DNA from: an uncultured Sutterella sp.
GTDB taxonomy: Bacteria; Pseudomonadota; Gammaproteobacteria; Burkholderiales; Burkholderiaceae_F
Length of the DNA: 27,966 nt
Direction of reading: 5' to 3'
Assembly: GCA_905197905.1 (NCBI GenBank)
Contig: CAJKAP010000018.1
Span: 1-27,966 of the forward strand
Below are positions 1 to 7,214 of this stretch, piece after piece; the stretch's first letter is position 1, and each line of letters opens with the position of its first letter. Below the pieces are notes generated by a model that worked only from the letters and a program-made list of their open reading frames with translations, was not told the origin of the DNA and made no database searches. A program made the position numbers and the translations under genes.

Positions 1-388
1 GGTCATACGGTTCGTCAGTTTTCCCAAAAATTGACATACCGTATCCCTAATTTTGATTTCCAGTTTTCTTGTTGAACAAAACTGGTCATACGGTTCGTCA
101 GTTTTCCCAAAAATTGACATACCGTATCCCTAATTTTGGTTTCAGCCTTCCTTTGAGATAAAACTAGCCATACGGTTCGTCAGTTTTTCCAGAAATTGAC
201 GTACCGTGTCCCTAATTTTGATTTCGGTTCTTCCCTTTAAATAAAACTGGTCATACGGTTCGTCAGTTTTCCCAAAAATTGACATACCGTGTCCCTAATT
301 TTGTTTTCTGGTTTTCCTTTTGAATGAAACTAGCCATACGGTTCGTCAGTTTTCCCAAAAATTGACGTACCGTATCCCTAATTTTGTT
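1..388. repeat. Tandem array of five ~83 bp palindromic units
   Basis: Five direct copies begin at 1, 84, 166, 249 and 332 (periods 83, 82, 83, 83). The last is cut off after its conserved half at about 388, and the array may continue before base 1. About 57 bp of each unit is nearly invariant and 20-25 bp is variable. The conserved part is a 40 nt imperfect hairpin with outer arms ATACGGT/ACCGTAT, inner arms GTCA/TGAC and TTTT/AAAA, and a loop close to CCCA. The variable part ends in AAACT and in every complete unit forms a second, smaller hairpin, perfect in copy 1 (CCAGTTTT/AAAACTGG). This is the only content of the 454 bases before the first gene, apart from that gene's terminator. No reading frame in it looks like a gene. 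Function unknown. Confidence 0.93.
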
Positions 389-398
389 TTTCTAAAGC

Positions 399-438
399 CA
401 AAAAAAAGACTCCCGATAGCACACACTAGCGAGAGTCT
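399..438 (-). terminator. Intrinsic terminator of the CNNM/CorC gene
   Basis: Read on the minus strand, arms AGACTC and GAGTCT enclose a partly paired interior and are followed by a run of eight T. It lies 17 bases after the stop codon at 455 and separates the gene from the repeat array. Confidence 0.85.
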
Positions 439-454
439 CTTGAAAAAAAGTTCG

Positions 455-1783
455 TTAAGAAGCTTCTTCCTCTGCGGCAGGTTCTTCTGCGACTGGGATA
501 CGTGTCGTTAAGACCTTATCCACTCGTCGGCCATCCATATCGACCACTTCAAACTTCCATCCGTCCCAGACCGTCGAATCGCCTTCCTGAGGCAAGCGAC
601 CGATCAAGAACATCATCATGCCCGCAAGCGTGGCATAACGCCCTGGAATGTCTTCTGGCACGTTCTTGATGTTCAAAACGTCCTTCAATTCAGGGATAGG
701 AATTAAGCCATCCAACAGGTAGCTACCATCTGCTCGAGCCGTGACCCATGCGTCAGCTGGAGACTCAGGCTTAAATTCGCCAGCGATAGCCTCTAAGACG
801 TCGCGTGGCGTCACCAACCCCTGCACTTCGCCGTACTCATCCACGACGAGCGCTAAAGCAGTATCGGTCGTACGGAAGTTCTCTAAGAGTTCCATCCCCG
901 TGAGCGACTCTGGCACGTAAACGGGCTTCGAGAGATTTTCACGAAAATTCGGCTTCCCTTTTTCCATCATCTGCTGCAAAAGAGTACGCGTTGTACAAAT
1001 CCCCTTCACATCATCAAGGCTCCCCTTACAAACAGGCAAGCGAGAGCGATGAGAGCTCTTAATTTTTTCGATATTCACTTCAAGCGAATCATCCAAGTCA
1101 ATCCATTCAATGTCAGCACGAGGAATCATCAGAGAAGCAATAGGACGATCGTCCAAGCGGAAAATGTTGCGCACCATGTCGCGCTCAGCACGTTCGATGA
1201 CGCCACTTTCTTCACCTTCATCAATCAAGGCGTGGATTTCTTCCTCGGTGACCTGTTCACGTTCATCGCCACGAAGACCAAACAAACGTAAAAGCAGGTA
1301 GGTTGAAGAACTCAACAAGCGCACAAAGGGCGCAGCAATCGCGGAAAGAATATAGATGGGAGAGGCCACACGGCAAGCGATGCGTTCTGGTGCCAATTGC
1401 CCCAAACGCTTCGGAACCAATTCACCCACCACAATCGAGAAATAGGTCACGAGGATGACGACCAAGACCAAACTCACTGCGCTAGCCGTTTCTGCGCCCA
1501 TTCCGAGCCAAACAAAAAGTTCCGAGACTGGGCCAGCAAGCGCAGATTCCCCAACGATACCCAAGACGATGCCGATTAAGGTAATACCGACCTGAATGGT
1601 AGAAAGCGCTTTGGTGGGGTCTTCATTGAGTTCCATGGCGCGTTGCGCACCAGAAGTGTTGTTTTCTTTGAGCTGCTGCAATCGAGCTCGACGACTCGTG
1701 ATGAGTGCAATCTCACTCATCGCAAATACACCATTTAATAAAACCAGAAGGACGAGAAGAATGACGTCAATCCAACCTAACAT
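455..1783 (-). CDS. CNNM/HlyC-CorC family membrane protein with CBS pair
   Basis: Inner-membrane protein of the CNNM (DUF21) family, whose members are linked to magnesium or cobalt efflux or homeostasis; the old haemolysin label is not informative. The visible order is an N-terminal membrane domain (about 1-190, several hydrophobic segments, with GELVPKRLG near residue 120), a cytoplasmic CBS pair (about 205-330, including VVDEYGEVQGLVTPRDVLE), and a C-terminal CorC/HlyC domain (about 345-430). The tail is acidic (EEPAAEEEAS). An upstream GTG at 1801 is in frame but has no ribosome binding site. The ATG at 1783 has GGAG four bases upstream and starts MLGWIDV as relatives do, so I use it (442 residues). 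It stands alone, with its own terminator. The substrate cannot be read from sequence. Confidence 0.92.
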   Translation of the reverse strand: MLGWIDVILLVLLVLLNGVFAMSEIALITSRRARLQQLKENNTSGAQRAMELNEDPTKALSTIQVGITLIGIVLGIVGESALAGPVSELFVWLGMGAETASAVSLVLVVILVTYFSIVVGELVPKRLGQLAPERIACRVASPIYILSAIAAPFVRLLSSSTYLLLRLFGLRGDEREQVTEEEIHALIDEGEESGVIERAERDMVRNIFRLDDRPIASLMIPRADIEWIDLDDSLEVNIEKIKSSHRSRLPVCKGSLDDVKGICTTRTLLQQMMEKGKPNFRENLSKPVYVPESLTGMELLENFRTTDTALALVVDEYGEVQGLVTPRDVLEAIAGEFKPESPADAWVTARADGSYLLDGLIPIPELKDVLNIKNVPEDIPGRYATLAGMMMFLIGRLPQEGDSTVWDGWKFEVVDMDGRRVDKVLTTRIPVAEEPAAEEEAS

Positions 1784-2018
1784 ACGACTCCAGATCGCCA
1801 CTTAAGTGGTGCGTGACGACCTTATTAAATTAGCCCTATTTCAAACCTTACTGTGTGAGGGCGAACGAGTTCTTTTCCTAAACTGATGCTTCACGCGCAT
1901 CCGTTGCGAGGCGTGGAGGGAAGAGACTCACGAAAAAAGAAAGGTTTTTTATTCTAGTACACTGCGGCAATCCTTGCGAGGTTTTTGCCGACTTGTCAAA
2001 ACCCGTCACCATTTCAAG

Positions 2019-2060
2019 AAAAAGGAAAGCGCCGAAGATTGCTCCACGACGCTTCGCTTT
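2019..2060 (-). terminator. Intrinsic terminator after pncC
   Basis: On the minus strand AAAGCGAAG pairs with CTTC-GG-CGCTTT (two-base bulge), followed by CCTTTTTCTT. It starts 19 bases after the pncC stop codon. The remaining spacer 1784-2018 contains one weaker inverted repeat (CGGCAA/TTGCCG near 1972-1995) and the upstream region of the CNNM/CorC gene. Confidence 0.7.
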
Positions 2061-2078
2061 GAGAGAGGTTTTAGCTTT

Positions 2079-2615
2079 TTAGTATTCACACGGCATCGTT
2101 GCTGGATTGCCAAACTTAATCAACTCCAGCAGGCCTTGCAGTGCTGTCGCCGTGGCAAAACGGCGCACCATGGCTCGATCCCCAGGCACATGGATAACCC
2201 GTGAAACTGTCACGATATGTTCGTTAAAGCGGTAACCCCAACCAATGCACACTGAACCCACTGGCATACGCTCTGAGCCAACGCCTGGACCCGCATAACC
2301 TGTAATCCCGACACTCAGAGTACACTCTGGAAATTGCGCGAGTGCGCCACGCGCCATGGCTTGTGCGACCTCTTCGCTCACGACACCCTTTTCTTCAATC
2401 ACTTTGGCGTCCACGTCAAGGTAGCGAGTTTTTGTGCTCGTCTCGTAGGTGACAAACCCCATTTCAAACCACTGTGAACTGCCAGCCACATCCGTGATCG
2501 CTGAGGCGAGCATCCCGCCCGTACAGCTCTCTGCGGTCACTATTTTGTGATTGGACTGCAGTGTCGCTTTACCCAAATTCCGGGCTAAGGCAGCAATTTG
2601 TTCATCAAGATTCAT
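2079..2615 (-). CDS. pncC: Nicotinamide-nucleotide amidohydrolase (CinA C-terminal family)
   Basis: Stand-alone CinA C-terminal-type protein. The family deamidates nicotinamide mononucleotide to nicotinate mononucleotide in the pyridine nucleotide cycle. Family landmarks are TAESCTGG near residue 28, the YETSTKTRYLDV segment, GVVSEEVAQAMARGA, and GITGYAGPG. Length (178) is normal for a single-domain PncC, and there is no N-terminal CinA domain. The frame is open to a GTG at 2633, but the ATG at 2615 (GGTGA upstream, MNLDEQIAALARNLG) fits relatives better. A perfect hairpin (2635-2653) sits just upstream. It is the last gene of thiL-pgpA-pncC, 88 bases after pgpA. Confidence 0.93.
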   Translation of the reverse strand: MNLDEQIAALARNLGKATLQSNHKIVTAESCTGGMLASAITDVAGSSQWFEMGFVTYETSTKTRYLDVDAKVIEEKGVVSEEVAQAMARGALAQFPECTLSVGITGYAGPGVGSERMPVGSVCIGWGYRFNEHIVTVSRVIHVPGDRAMVRRFATATALQGLLELIKFGNPATMPCEY

Positions 2616-2634
2616 ACTTTCACCAAAGAACACC

Positions 2635-2653
2635 CTCGGCGTTTGTCGCCGAG
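2635..2653. other. Perfect hairpin in front of pncC
   Basis: CTCGGCG and CGCCGAG are separated by five bases. There is no T-run on the minus strand, so it is not a terminator for pgpA. It may stabilise an mRNA end or tune pncC translation. Confidence 0.6.
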
Positions 2654-2703
2654 AATGTTCGTAAGTTGATTAGCGTGGAAATTTTTTTGTTGAAAAGCGT
2701 GGC

Positions 2704-3222
2704 TTAGCTAAAAAGCCAGCCCAAGCAGCTCACCACAATCCAAGCATAGAAGGCAGCGACGATATCGTCGAGCATTACGCCAAAGCCGTTCTTCATCTTT
2801 TCATCAATCATATCGCACGGCGGCAACTTGTAGATATCAAAGAAGCGGAAGGCGATAAAGCCAAAGATCCACCAGAGCGGACCCTGTGGGAGCGCAGTAA
2901 AGAGGAGAAGGACGGCGACAAATTCGTCAATCACAACGCCCTTATGGTCTTCAACACCCAAGTCGGCTGCAACTCGGCTAGCAGCCCAAATACCTGCCAC
3001 AAAAAGTACGAGCGCCAACACAAGCCACCACTTCGTCGGAATTGACGGAGCGAAAACAATATAGAGCAGAGCGGCCATCACAGAGCCAACGGTGCCTGGT
3101 GCGCTGGAGCAGCCTCCCACTCCAAAACAGGAAGCCAACATATGGGCGGGGTGGGACCAAATGAAGCGGCTGGTCATAGGAATCTTATTGGCCGGATTTT
3201 CGGCATCATATTTTTTCAGCAT
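2704..3222 (-). CDS. pgpA: Phosphatidylglycerophosphatase A
   Basis: Membrane lipid phosphatase that removes phosphate from phosphatidylglycerophosphate to give phosphatidylglycerol. Landmarks in order are SHPAHMLA, GVGGCSSAPGTVGS, the acidic VVIDEFVAV motif, FRFFDIYKLPP, and GFGVMLDDIVAAFYAW at the C-terminus, with hydrophobic segments between them. Three starts are possible. TTG at 3267 has its AGGA directly against it, and ATG at 3177 has no binding site. ATG at 3222 has AGGA ten bases upstream and gives 172 residues, near the family norm, so it is chosen with moderate certainty. It lies 53 bases after thiL, a pairing common in proteobacteria. Confidence 0.93.
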   Translation of the reverse strand: MLKKYDAENPANKIPMTSRFIWSHPAHMLASCFGVGGCSSAPGTVGSVMAALLYIVFAPSIPTKWWLVLALVLFVAGIWAASRVAADLGVEDHKGVVIDEFVAVLLLFTALPQGPLWWIFGFIAFRFFDIYKLPPCDMIDEKMKNGFGVMLDDIVAAFYAWIVVSCLGWLFS

Positions 3223-3275
3223 AGCTTGGATTTCCTGAAAGTTATGACTACTTCTAGAAGGGGTCAATCCTGCAA

Positions 3276-4271
3276 TTAATTTGCAAAATGGTTAAAGCCC
3301 GGGGTCGGGGTTGCTATAACTATACCCGCATCTGTCCTTAATATCAGATTATTACTCGAATCTCTTGCGCGAATCTTACCTATTCGGGAAATCCTTAATG
3401 AAGTTGCGCGCGAGAGTTGTTCAATTTTCTCTCTAGCCTCTCTCGGGGCGGTAAAGATGAGTTCATAGTCGTCTCCACCGCTCAACGCTGCCTCTTGCTG
3501 CTGCGCTTCTGAAAGCATCAATAGCGCTTCAGAACGTGGCATCGAATCCCAAACGAGGTCTGCGCCCACTTCGCTTCTCTCCAGAATATGTCCGAGGTCA
3601 GCGAGTAGCCCATCCGAAATATCTGCAGCGGCAGTAGCGATATCAAGCAGTGCCTCTCCCAACTCTATGCGGGCTCTCGGGCGTTCCATACGGCTCTTAA
3701 AGTACGCCGTAGGACGATCCATAGCGCTCCAGTGACCCCATGCTATCTTAAGCCCCGCATACGCATCGCCTGGTGTCCCAGAGACCCAAATATCGTCTCC
3801 AGGACGAGCCCCTGCTCGCGTCAATCCCTTCCCTTGAGGAAGTGAGCCCATCGCGGTAATCGAAATCGTCACTGGAGCACGCTTGTCCGCGACTTCAGCC
3901 GTGCGAGTGGTATCGCCTCCTAAAAGCGCACACCCCGTTTCTCTCGCAAGCGCCATCATGCCTTCTGAGAACTTGGCAAGCCAGGCGTCATCGCGATCTG
4001 GAAGCCCTATTGAAAGGAAAAATGCACGAGGGGTTGCTCCCGCTGCCGCCAAGTCAGAGAGATTGACAGCAAGAGCCTTATAGCCCACATTTTCTGGTGC
4101 GCAACTCGGCAAGAAGTGCGTCCCAATCGCCATCATATCGGTGGTGACCGCAATTCTTTCCGTGCCTGTGTCAATCAAGGCACAATCGTCTCCGATTCCC
4201 TGACTCTTCCAAGCACCAAAAGAGGAATGCGTAAAAAAACGATCAATGATCTGAAATTCACCTTCTGACAT
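3276..4271 (-). CDS. thiL: Thiamine-monophosphate kinase
   Basis: Phosphorylates thiamine monophosphate to the active cofactor thiamine diphosphate, using ATP; cytoplasmic. The AIRS/PurM-like fold is shown by GDDCAL (residues 27-32), TTDMMAIGTHF, YKALAVNLSDLAAAGATP, LLGGDTT (about 116-122), SDGLLADLGHI and SGGDDYELIFTAP, in the expected order. Length (331) is typical. ATG at 4271 has GGAG nine bases upstream. It begins the thiL-pgpA-pncC run and is separated from nusB by a strong terminator, so it probably has its own promoter in 4272-4300 or depends on readthrough. No TPP riboswitch is visible in that short gap. Confidence 0.97.
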   Translation of the reverse strand: MSEGEFQIIDRFFTHSSFGAWKSQGIGDDCALIDTGTERIAVTTDMMAIGTHFLPSCAPENVGYKALAVNLSDLAAAGATPRAFFLSIGLPDRDDAWLAKFSEGMMALARETGCALLGGDTTRTAEVADKRAPVTISITAMGSLPQGKGLTRAGARPGDDIWVSGTPGDAYAGLKIAWGHWSAMDRPTAYFKSRMERPRARIELGEALLDIATAAADISDGLLADLGHILERSEVGADLVWDSMPRSEALLMLSEAQQQEAALSGGDDYELIFTAPREAREKIEQLSRATSLRISRIGKIRARDSSNNLILRTDAGIVIATPTPGFNHFAN

Positions 4272-4306
4272 TTCTATGCTCCAACAATTTCTCGCTTTTT
4301 AAACGC

Positions 4307-4346
4307 AAAAAAGACCGTTCAACTACCTCACAGTGTCAAACGGCCT
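4307..4346 (-). terminator. Intrinsic terminator after nusB
   Basis: On the minus strand AGGCCGTT pairs with AACGGTCT (one G-U), followed by six T. It splits ribH-nusB from thiL-pgpA-pncC. Confidence 0.85.
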
Positions 4347-4399
4347 TTCTTGTGAGGAGAGAAAAGCTCCGCTTTCTTCCTCTGTTTCGAAGCGTTGAA

Positions 4400-4897
4400 T
4401 TAACCTTCTTCTACTTCGGCAGGACGCAAGATTTTTGCGACCCCGTGAAGCACGCCATTGGTGTAGCGGTTGCCACTACCAAAGGCCTTGGCCAATTCAA
4501 CAGACTCATTCATCACGACGCGCCAAGGCGTTTCTGGACAAGCGAGCAACTCGTAGGTGCCAATGTAAATCACACAGCGCTCCACCAACGAGACACGTTT
4601 CAAATCACGATCAATCGCCTTCGAGACGATCTCTGTAATTTCAACATGACGATCTAACACGCCAGAGAGGAGCTCTTTGAAGAACTTCTGATCAGCGTGC
4701 TTAAAGTCACTCTCATCCAACTCAACGGCTTTCGTTTCGTCAGCGTCGTCTGCAAGCAGTTCAGACAAATGCGCTTCGATACTCGCGTAGTCCTGCGTTG
4801 GATCGGCAAACCATTGGTACAAACCGAGAAGCGCAAAGACGCGTGCCAAATGGCGCGGAGTGCGAGGATTCGCTTGCGCCTTTTTCTGCTCTGTCAT
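4400..4897 (-). CDS. nusB: Transcription antitermination factor NusB
   Basis: RNA-binding all-helical protein that with NusE (S10) binds boxA in rRNA operons and suppresses premature termination. Landmarks are the basic N-terminus with PRHLARVFALLGLYQW, the central EITEIVSKAIDRDLKRVSLVERCVIYIGTYEL split over several helices, and the C-terminal NESVELAKAFG...RYTNGVL. Length 165, with a short acidic tail. ATG at 4897 has AGGAAA at good spacing. It starts 16 bases after the ribH stop codon. The ribH-nusB pair is widespread in proteobacteria and implies co-transcription. Confidence 0.96.
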   Translation of the reverse strand: MTEQKKAQANPRTPRHLARVFALLGLYQWFADPTQDYASIEAHLSELLADDADETKAVELDESDFKHADQKFFKELLSGVLDRHVEITEIVSKAIDRDLKRVSLVERCVIYIGTYELLACPETPWRVVMNESVELAKAFGSGNRYTNGVLHGVAKILRPAEVEEG

Positions 4898-4913
4898 CTG
4901 AGTTTCCTATGAA

Positions 4914-5399
4914 TTATTCTTCGTCGTCGAAATCATCTTCCGGCACGAATTCCTTAGCGAAGTTGGCCATTTCAACGGCGCAACGGGCGCAGTCACGACC
5001 CTTCATGTCCAAACGTGCCTGGCACTGTTCGTCATTTTCGGTCGTCAACACACCGTTGGCGATAGGCACTTCGAAGTCCAAGGAAACACGCATGATGCCA
5101 GCGGCAGATTCATTCGCGACCAAGTCGAAGTGATAGGTTTCACCGCGAATCACAGCACCCAAAGCGATAAGGGCGTCGTATTCGTCGGTCTGAGCCAACT
5201 TCTGAAGGGCAAACGGGATTTCGAGAGCGCCAGGCACAGAAACCTTAGTCACATCTTCATCCATCACGCCCAACTTGCGCAATTCATCGATACAAGCATC
5301 GAATTCACCGCGACCAGCGTATTCGTTAAAACGAGCCACCACAATACCAATACGAAGGTTGGTACCATCCATCACGCTCGGCACAATATCAACTGCCAT
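4914..5399 (-). CDS. ribH: 6,7-dimethyl-8-ribityllumazine synthase
   Basis: Penultimate step of riboflavin synthesis: condenses the ribityl-aminouracil with dihydroxybutanone phosphate. Landmarks are VARFNEYA (about 21-28), VPGALEIP (55-62), ALGAVIRGETYHFDLVANES with the likely catalytic His90, and IANGVLTTENDEQ. Length is 161 including an acidic tail (EDDFDDEE). ATG at 5399 has a strong AAGGAG. Its upstream leader holds a possible pseudoknot whose last arm abuts this binding site (separate entry). ribD and ribE are in another operon at 11928-13657; a ribBA gene is not in the window. Confidence 0.97.
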   Translation of the reverse strand: MAVDIVPSVMDGTNLRIGIVVARFNEYAGRGEFDACIDELRKLGVMDEDVTKVSVPGALEIPFALQKLAQTDEYDALIALGAVIRGETYHFDLVANESAAGIMRVSLDFEVPIANGVLTTENDEQCQARLDMKGRDCARCAVEMANFAKEFVPEDDFDDEE

Positions 5400-5510
5400 T
5401 TCTATTCTCCTTAGGGCTTTCGTCGATTGACATTAATTCCCCATCATCCTTGGGGTGAGGAACCTGCAGAGCTAAGCCCTGTAGGTCAATCGGGCGACAC
5501 GCGCCCATTA
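5400..5510 (-). promoter_or_regulatory. Candidate structured 5' leader of ribH
   Basis: Read on the minus strand, towards ribH. A hairpin GGGCG/CGCCC (5506-5492) comes first, then arm A CGATTGAC (5492-5485), four bases, and arm B AGGGCTT (5480-5474). After ~42 bases with a CCCCA/TGGGG hairpin come arm A' GTCAATCG (5431-5424), four bases, and arm B' AAGCCCT (5419-5413). B' is one base from the AGGAG. The order A-B-A'-B' is that of a pseudoknot. A competing hairpin CCTACAG/CTGCAGG uses parts of A and B. No FMN riboswitch consensus is present. That this regulates ribH is inference. Confidence 0.5.
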
Positions 5511-5633
5511 TTGATCGGTATTTAACAAATCGTTCTTCTTTTCTGAGAGAACGTGCGTTCTGCTCTAATGGAAACTCCAAGAGAGCAGAGAGCGCCATTG
5601 TGTGCAGGTATTTTACTCGATAACTTACCAAAT

Positions 5634-5650
5634 TGCGCTAATTTAGCGCA
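5634..5650 (-). other. Short hairpin after the oxidoreductase gene
   Basis: TGCGCT and AGCGCA with a five-base loop, directly after the stop codon at 5651. It is followed on the minus strand only by ATTTGG, so it is at best a weak terminator. Confidence 0.4.
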
Positions 5651-6724
5651 TTAGACGCGGTAGCCAAATGCAACGTTATTTGGCATAGGCAATCCAGTTA
5701 CACCGAGTGCTTGCGCTGCATGCCAACCCCAACGTGGGTCACGAAGCATTGCGCGGCCAATATCCACCATGTCCGCTTCACCAGAGCGCAGAATGGTTTC
5801 TGCTTGCACAGGTTCTGTAATCAGTCCAGCGGCAATCGTCGGAAGTCCCACTTCTTCTTTGATGCGGGTTGCAAATTCTACCTGATAGCCCGGTGCCACA
5901 GGAATATCCGCTTTTACCAAACCGCCCGTGGAAACGTCCACAAAGTCGAGTCCATGAACCTTGGCTTTATTCAAGAATTCAATCACATCTTCGACCTGTA
6001 AACCCTCATCGACCCAGTCCGTTGCAGAGACACGCACACCAACAGCAATATTGCTCGGGACGCTCAACTTCACGCGATGAAGTACATTCAAGCCAAAGCG
6101 CGTACGACCGTCGATCGCTCCACCGTACTCATCAATACGAAGATTGGAAAGCGGAGAGAGGAATTCGTGGATTAAGTAGCCATGAGCCGCATGCACCATA
6201 ATGCCATCAACCCCTGCACGCACAGCGCGCTGTGCCGCAGAAGCAAACGCATCAATGATTGCTTCGCATTCGTTTGGCAAGAGTTCCTTCGGTGTGGGCC
6301 AGCCTTCAGCAAACGGAATGGCGCTCGGCGCTAAAGTGCCCCAGCCACCCTGTAGGGGCTTCATCGGGGCGCCTGTCACGGGATCGGTACTTGCTTTGCG
6401 GCCAGCGTGGTTCAACTGAATGAAAATCTTCACATCTGGGGCAATTTCACGTAGCACTTCGATCGTACGAGCAAGCGCAGCTTCGCACTCATCAGACCAA
6501 AGTCCCAGGTCAGCATCCGAAATGCGACCATCAGGACGCACAGCCGTCGCTTCAATCGTCAAGAGACCTGCGCCAGAACAAACCAAGGAGCCGTAGTGCA
6601 CTTTGTGGAAAATTTGCGCCATGCCGCTCTTGGCACGATACATACACATGGGAGGAATGGCAATACGGTTATTGACCGTCACAGGACCAAGCTGCAGCGG
6701 CGTAAACAGTTGAATAGAACGCAT
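5651..6724 (-). CDS. Old yellow enzyme family NADH:flavin oxidoreductase (YqjM-like)
   Basis: FMN-dependent ene-reductase that reduces activated C=C bonds with NAD(P)H; physiological substrate unknown. It belongs to the YqjM (class III) group. PPMCMYRA places the FMN-tuning cysteine at residue 27, IQLNHAGRK follows at about 102-110, and VHAAHGYLIHEFLSP supplies the two substrate-binding histidines (178 and 181). The C-terminal phosphate-binding part includes IAAGLIT and VDIGRAMLRDPRW. Length 357 is slightly longer than YqjM. ATG at 6724 has only a weak GGTGA. It appears monocistronic and diverges from the Fur-controlled operon. A detoxification role (quinones, aldehydes, nitro compounds) is the usual inference. 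Confidence 0.94.
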   Translation of the reverse strand: MRSIQLFTPLQLGPVTVNNRIAIPPMCMYRAKSGMAQIFHKVHYGSLVCSGAGLLTIEATAVRPDGRISDADLGLWSDECEAALARTIEVLREIAPDVKIFIQLNHAGRKASTDPVTGAPMKPLQGGWGTLAPSAIPFAEGWPTPKELLPNECEAIIDAFASAAQRAVRAGVDGIMVHAAHGYLIHEFLSPLSNLRIDEYGGAIDGRTRFGLNVLHRVKLSVPSNIAVGVRVSATDWVDEGLQVEDVIEFLNKAKVHGLDFVDVSTGGLVKADIPVAPGYQVEFATRIKEEVGLPTIAAGLITEPVQAETILRSGEADMVDIGRAMLRDPRWGWHAAQALGVTGLPMPNNVAFGYRV

Positions 6725-6810
6725 AATTTTTCACCAACAATAGTACGCACTCTCTCTAACAGATGAATATCTCGGGGGCTTACGCCTAAGAGCGCGTGAA
6801 TAAAACAATG

Positions 6811-6842
6811 AACGACGAGCGCATTTCTCGTCGTTGTTCTTT
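6811..6842 (+). terminator. Terminator-like hairpin in the divergent spacer
   Basis: AACGACGAG and CTCGTCGTT (9 bp, 7-base loop) are followed on the plus strand by GTTCTTTTATTTT, and on the minus strand by a weaker T-rich tract. No gene lies upstream in either direction within the spacer, so it may end a small RNA or antisense transcript. Confidence 0.45.
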
Positions 6843-7142
6843 TATTTTAGAACGTCACGAAGTTATCTGTGGGCGTCTCTTTGCAACGTGATGTCACTCA
6901 TTCAAATGTTTGTCCGCTCGAAAAGCAAAAAAATCAAAAAAAGGGGTCTTCTCTTAGGCACAACAAGCACAATTTGGTTTTATCTAATTTTTTCGCAAAA
7001 TTTACGTTCCTCTTTCAGCCAATTCTCTCCGACACTTTTCCAAAAAAGCAATATTTCTAGGCATTGGTAGGGCTCTCTCGTCATCACGACTTAAGAATTA
7101 TTTAGGGTTTTCCCTCACAGTAAATTTGATTAATTATTCTTT

Positions 7143-7161
7143 ATTGAAAATGATTCTCAAT
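7143..7161 (+). promoter_or_regulatory. Fur box upstream of the TonB receptor operon
   Basis: TGAAAATGATTCTCA (7145-7159) matches the 7-1-7 Fur consensus TGATAATNATTATCA at 12 of the 14 defined positions. It lies 54 bases upstream of the receptor start, in A/T-rich DNA with TTGATT (7126-7131) as a possible -35. Fur bound to iron would block this promoter. Confidence 0.75.
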
Positions 7162-7214
7162 TACAATTTAGACAACCTTTATGACTAGATTCTTCCACTA
7201 TTGGAGACACCTCA

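Larger units (their letters stand above)
6725..7214. other. Divergent A/T-rich spacer
   Basis: About 490 bases between the oxidoreductase and the TonB receptor. It holds a hairpin with T-rich flank (6811-6842), a long A/T-rich stretch with no convincing reading frame, and the Fur box at 7143-7161. I see no further gene. Confidence 0.7.

Noticed and set aside
1..388. CRISPR array
   Set aside because: Repeats are ~57 bp with internal differences, the spacers share sequence (all end AAACT) and themselves form hairpins, and no cas gene is present.
1..388. Integron attC cassette array
   Set aside because: No cassette genes between the repeats, and the arms lack the attC core consensus.
5389..5631. 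An 80-residue minus-strand reading frame before ribH
   Set aside because: No family resemblance, it overlaps the ribH start and the paired leader, and no ribosome binding site supports it.
5400..5650. FMN riboswitch
   Set aside because: The conserved RFN blocks are not found; the structure present has a different topology.
6834..7070. A 78-residue plus-strand frame in the divergent spacer
   Set aside because: Composition reflects A/T-rich DNA, with no binding site or family resemblance.
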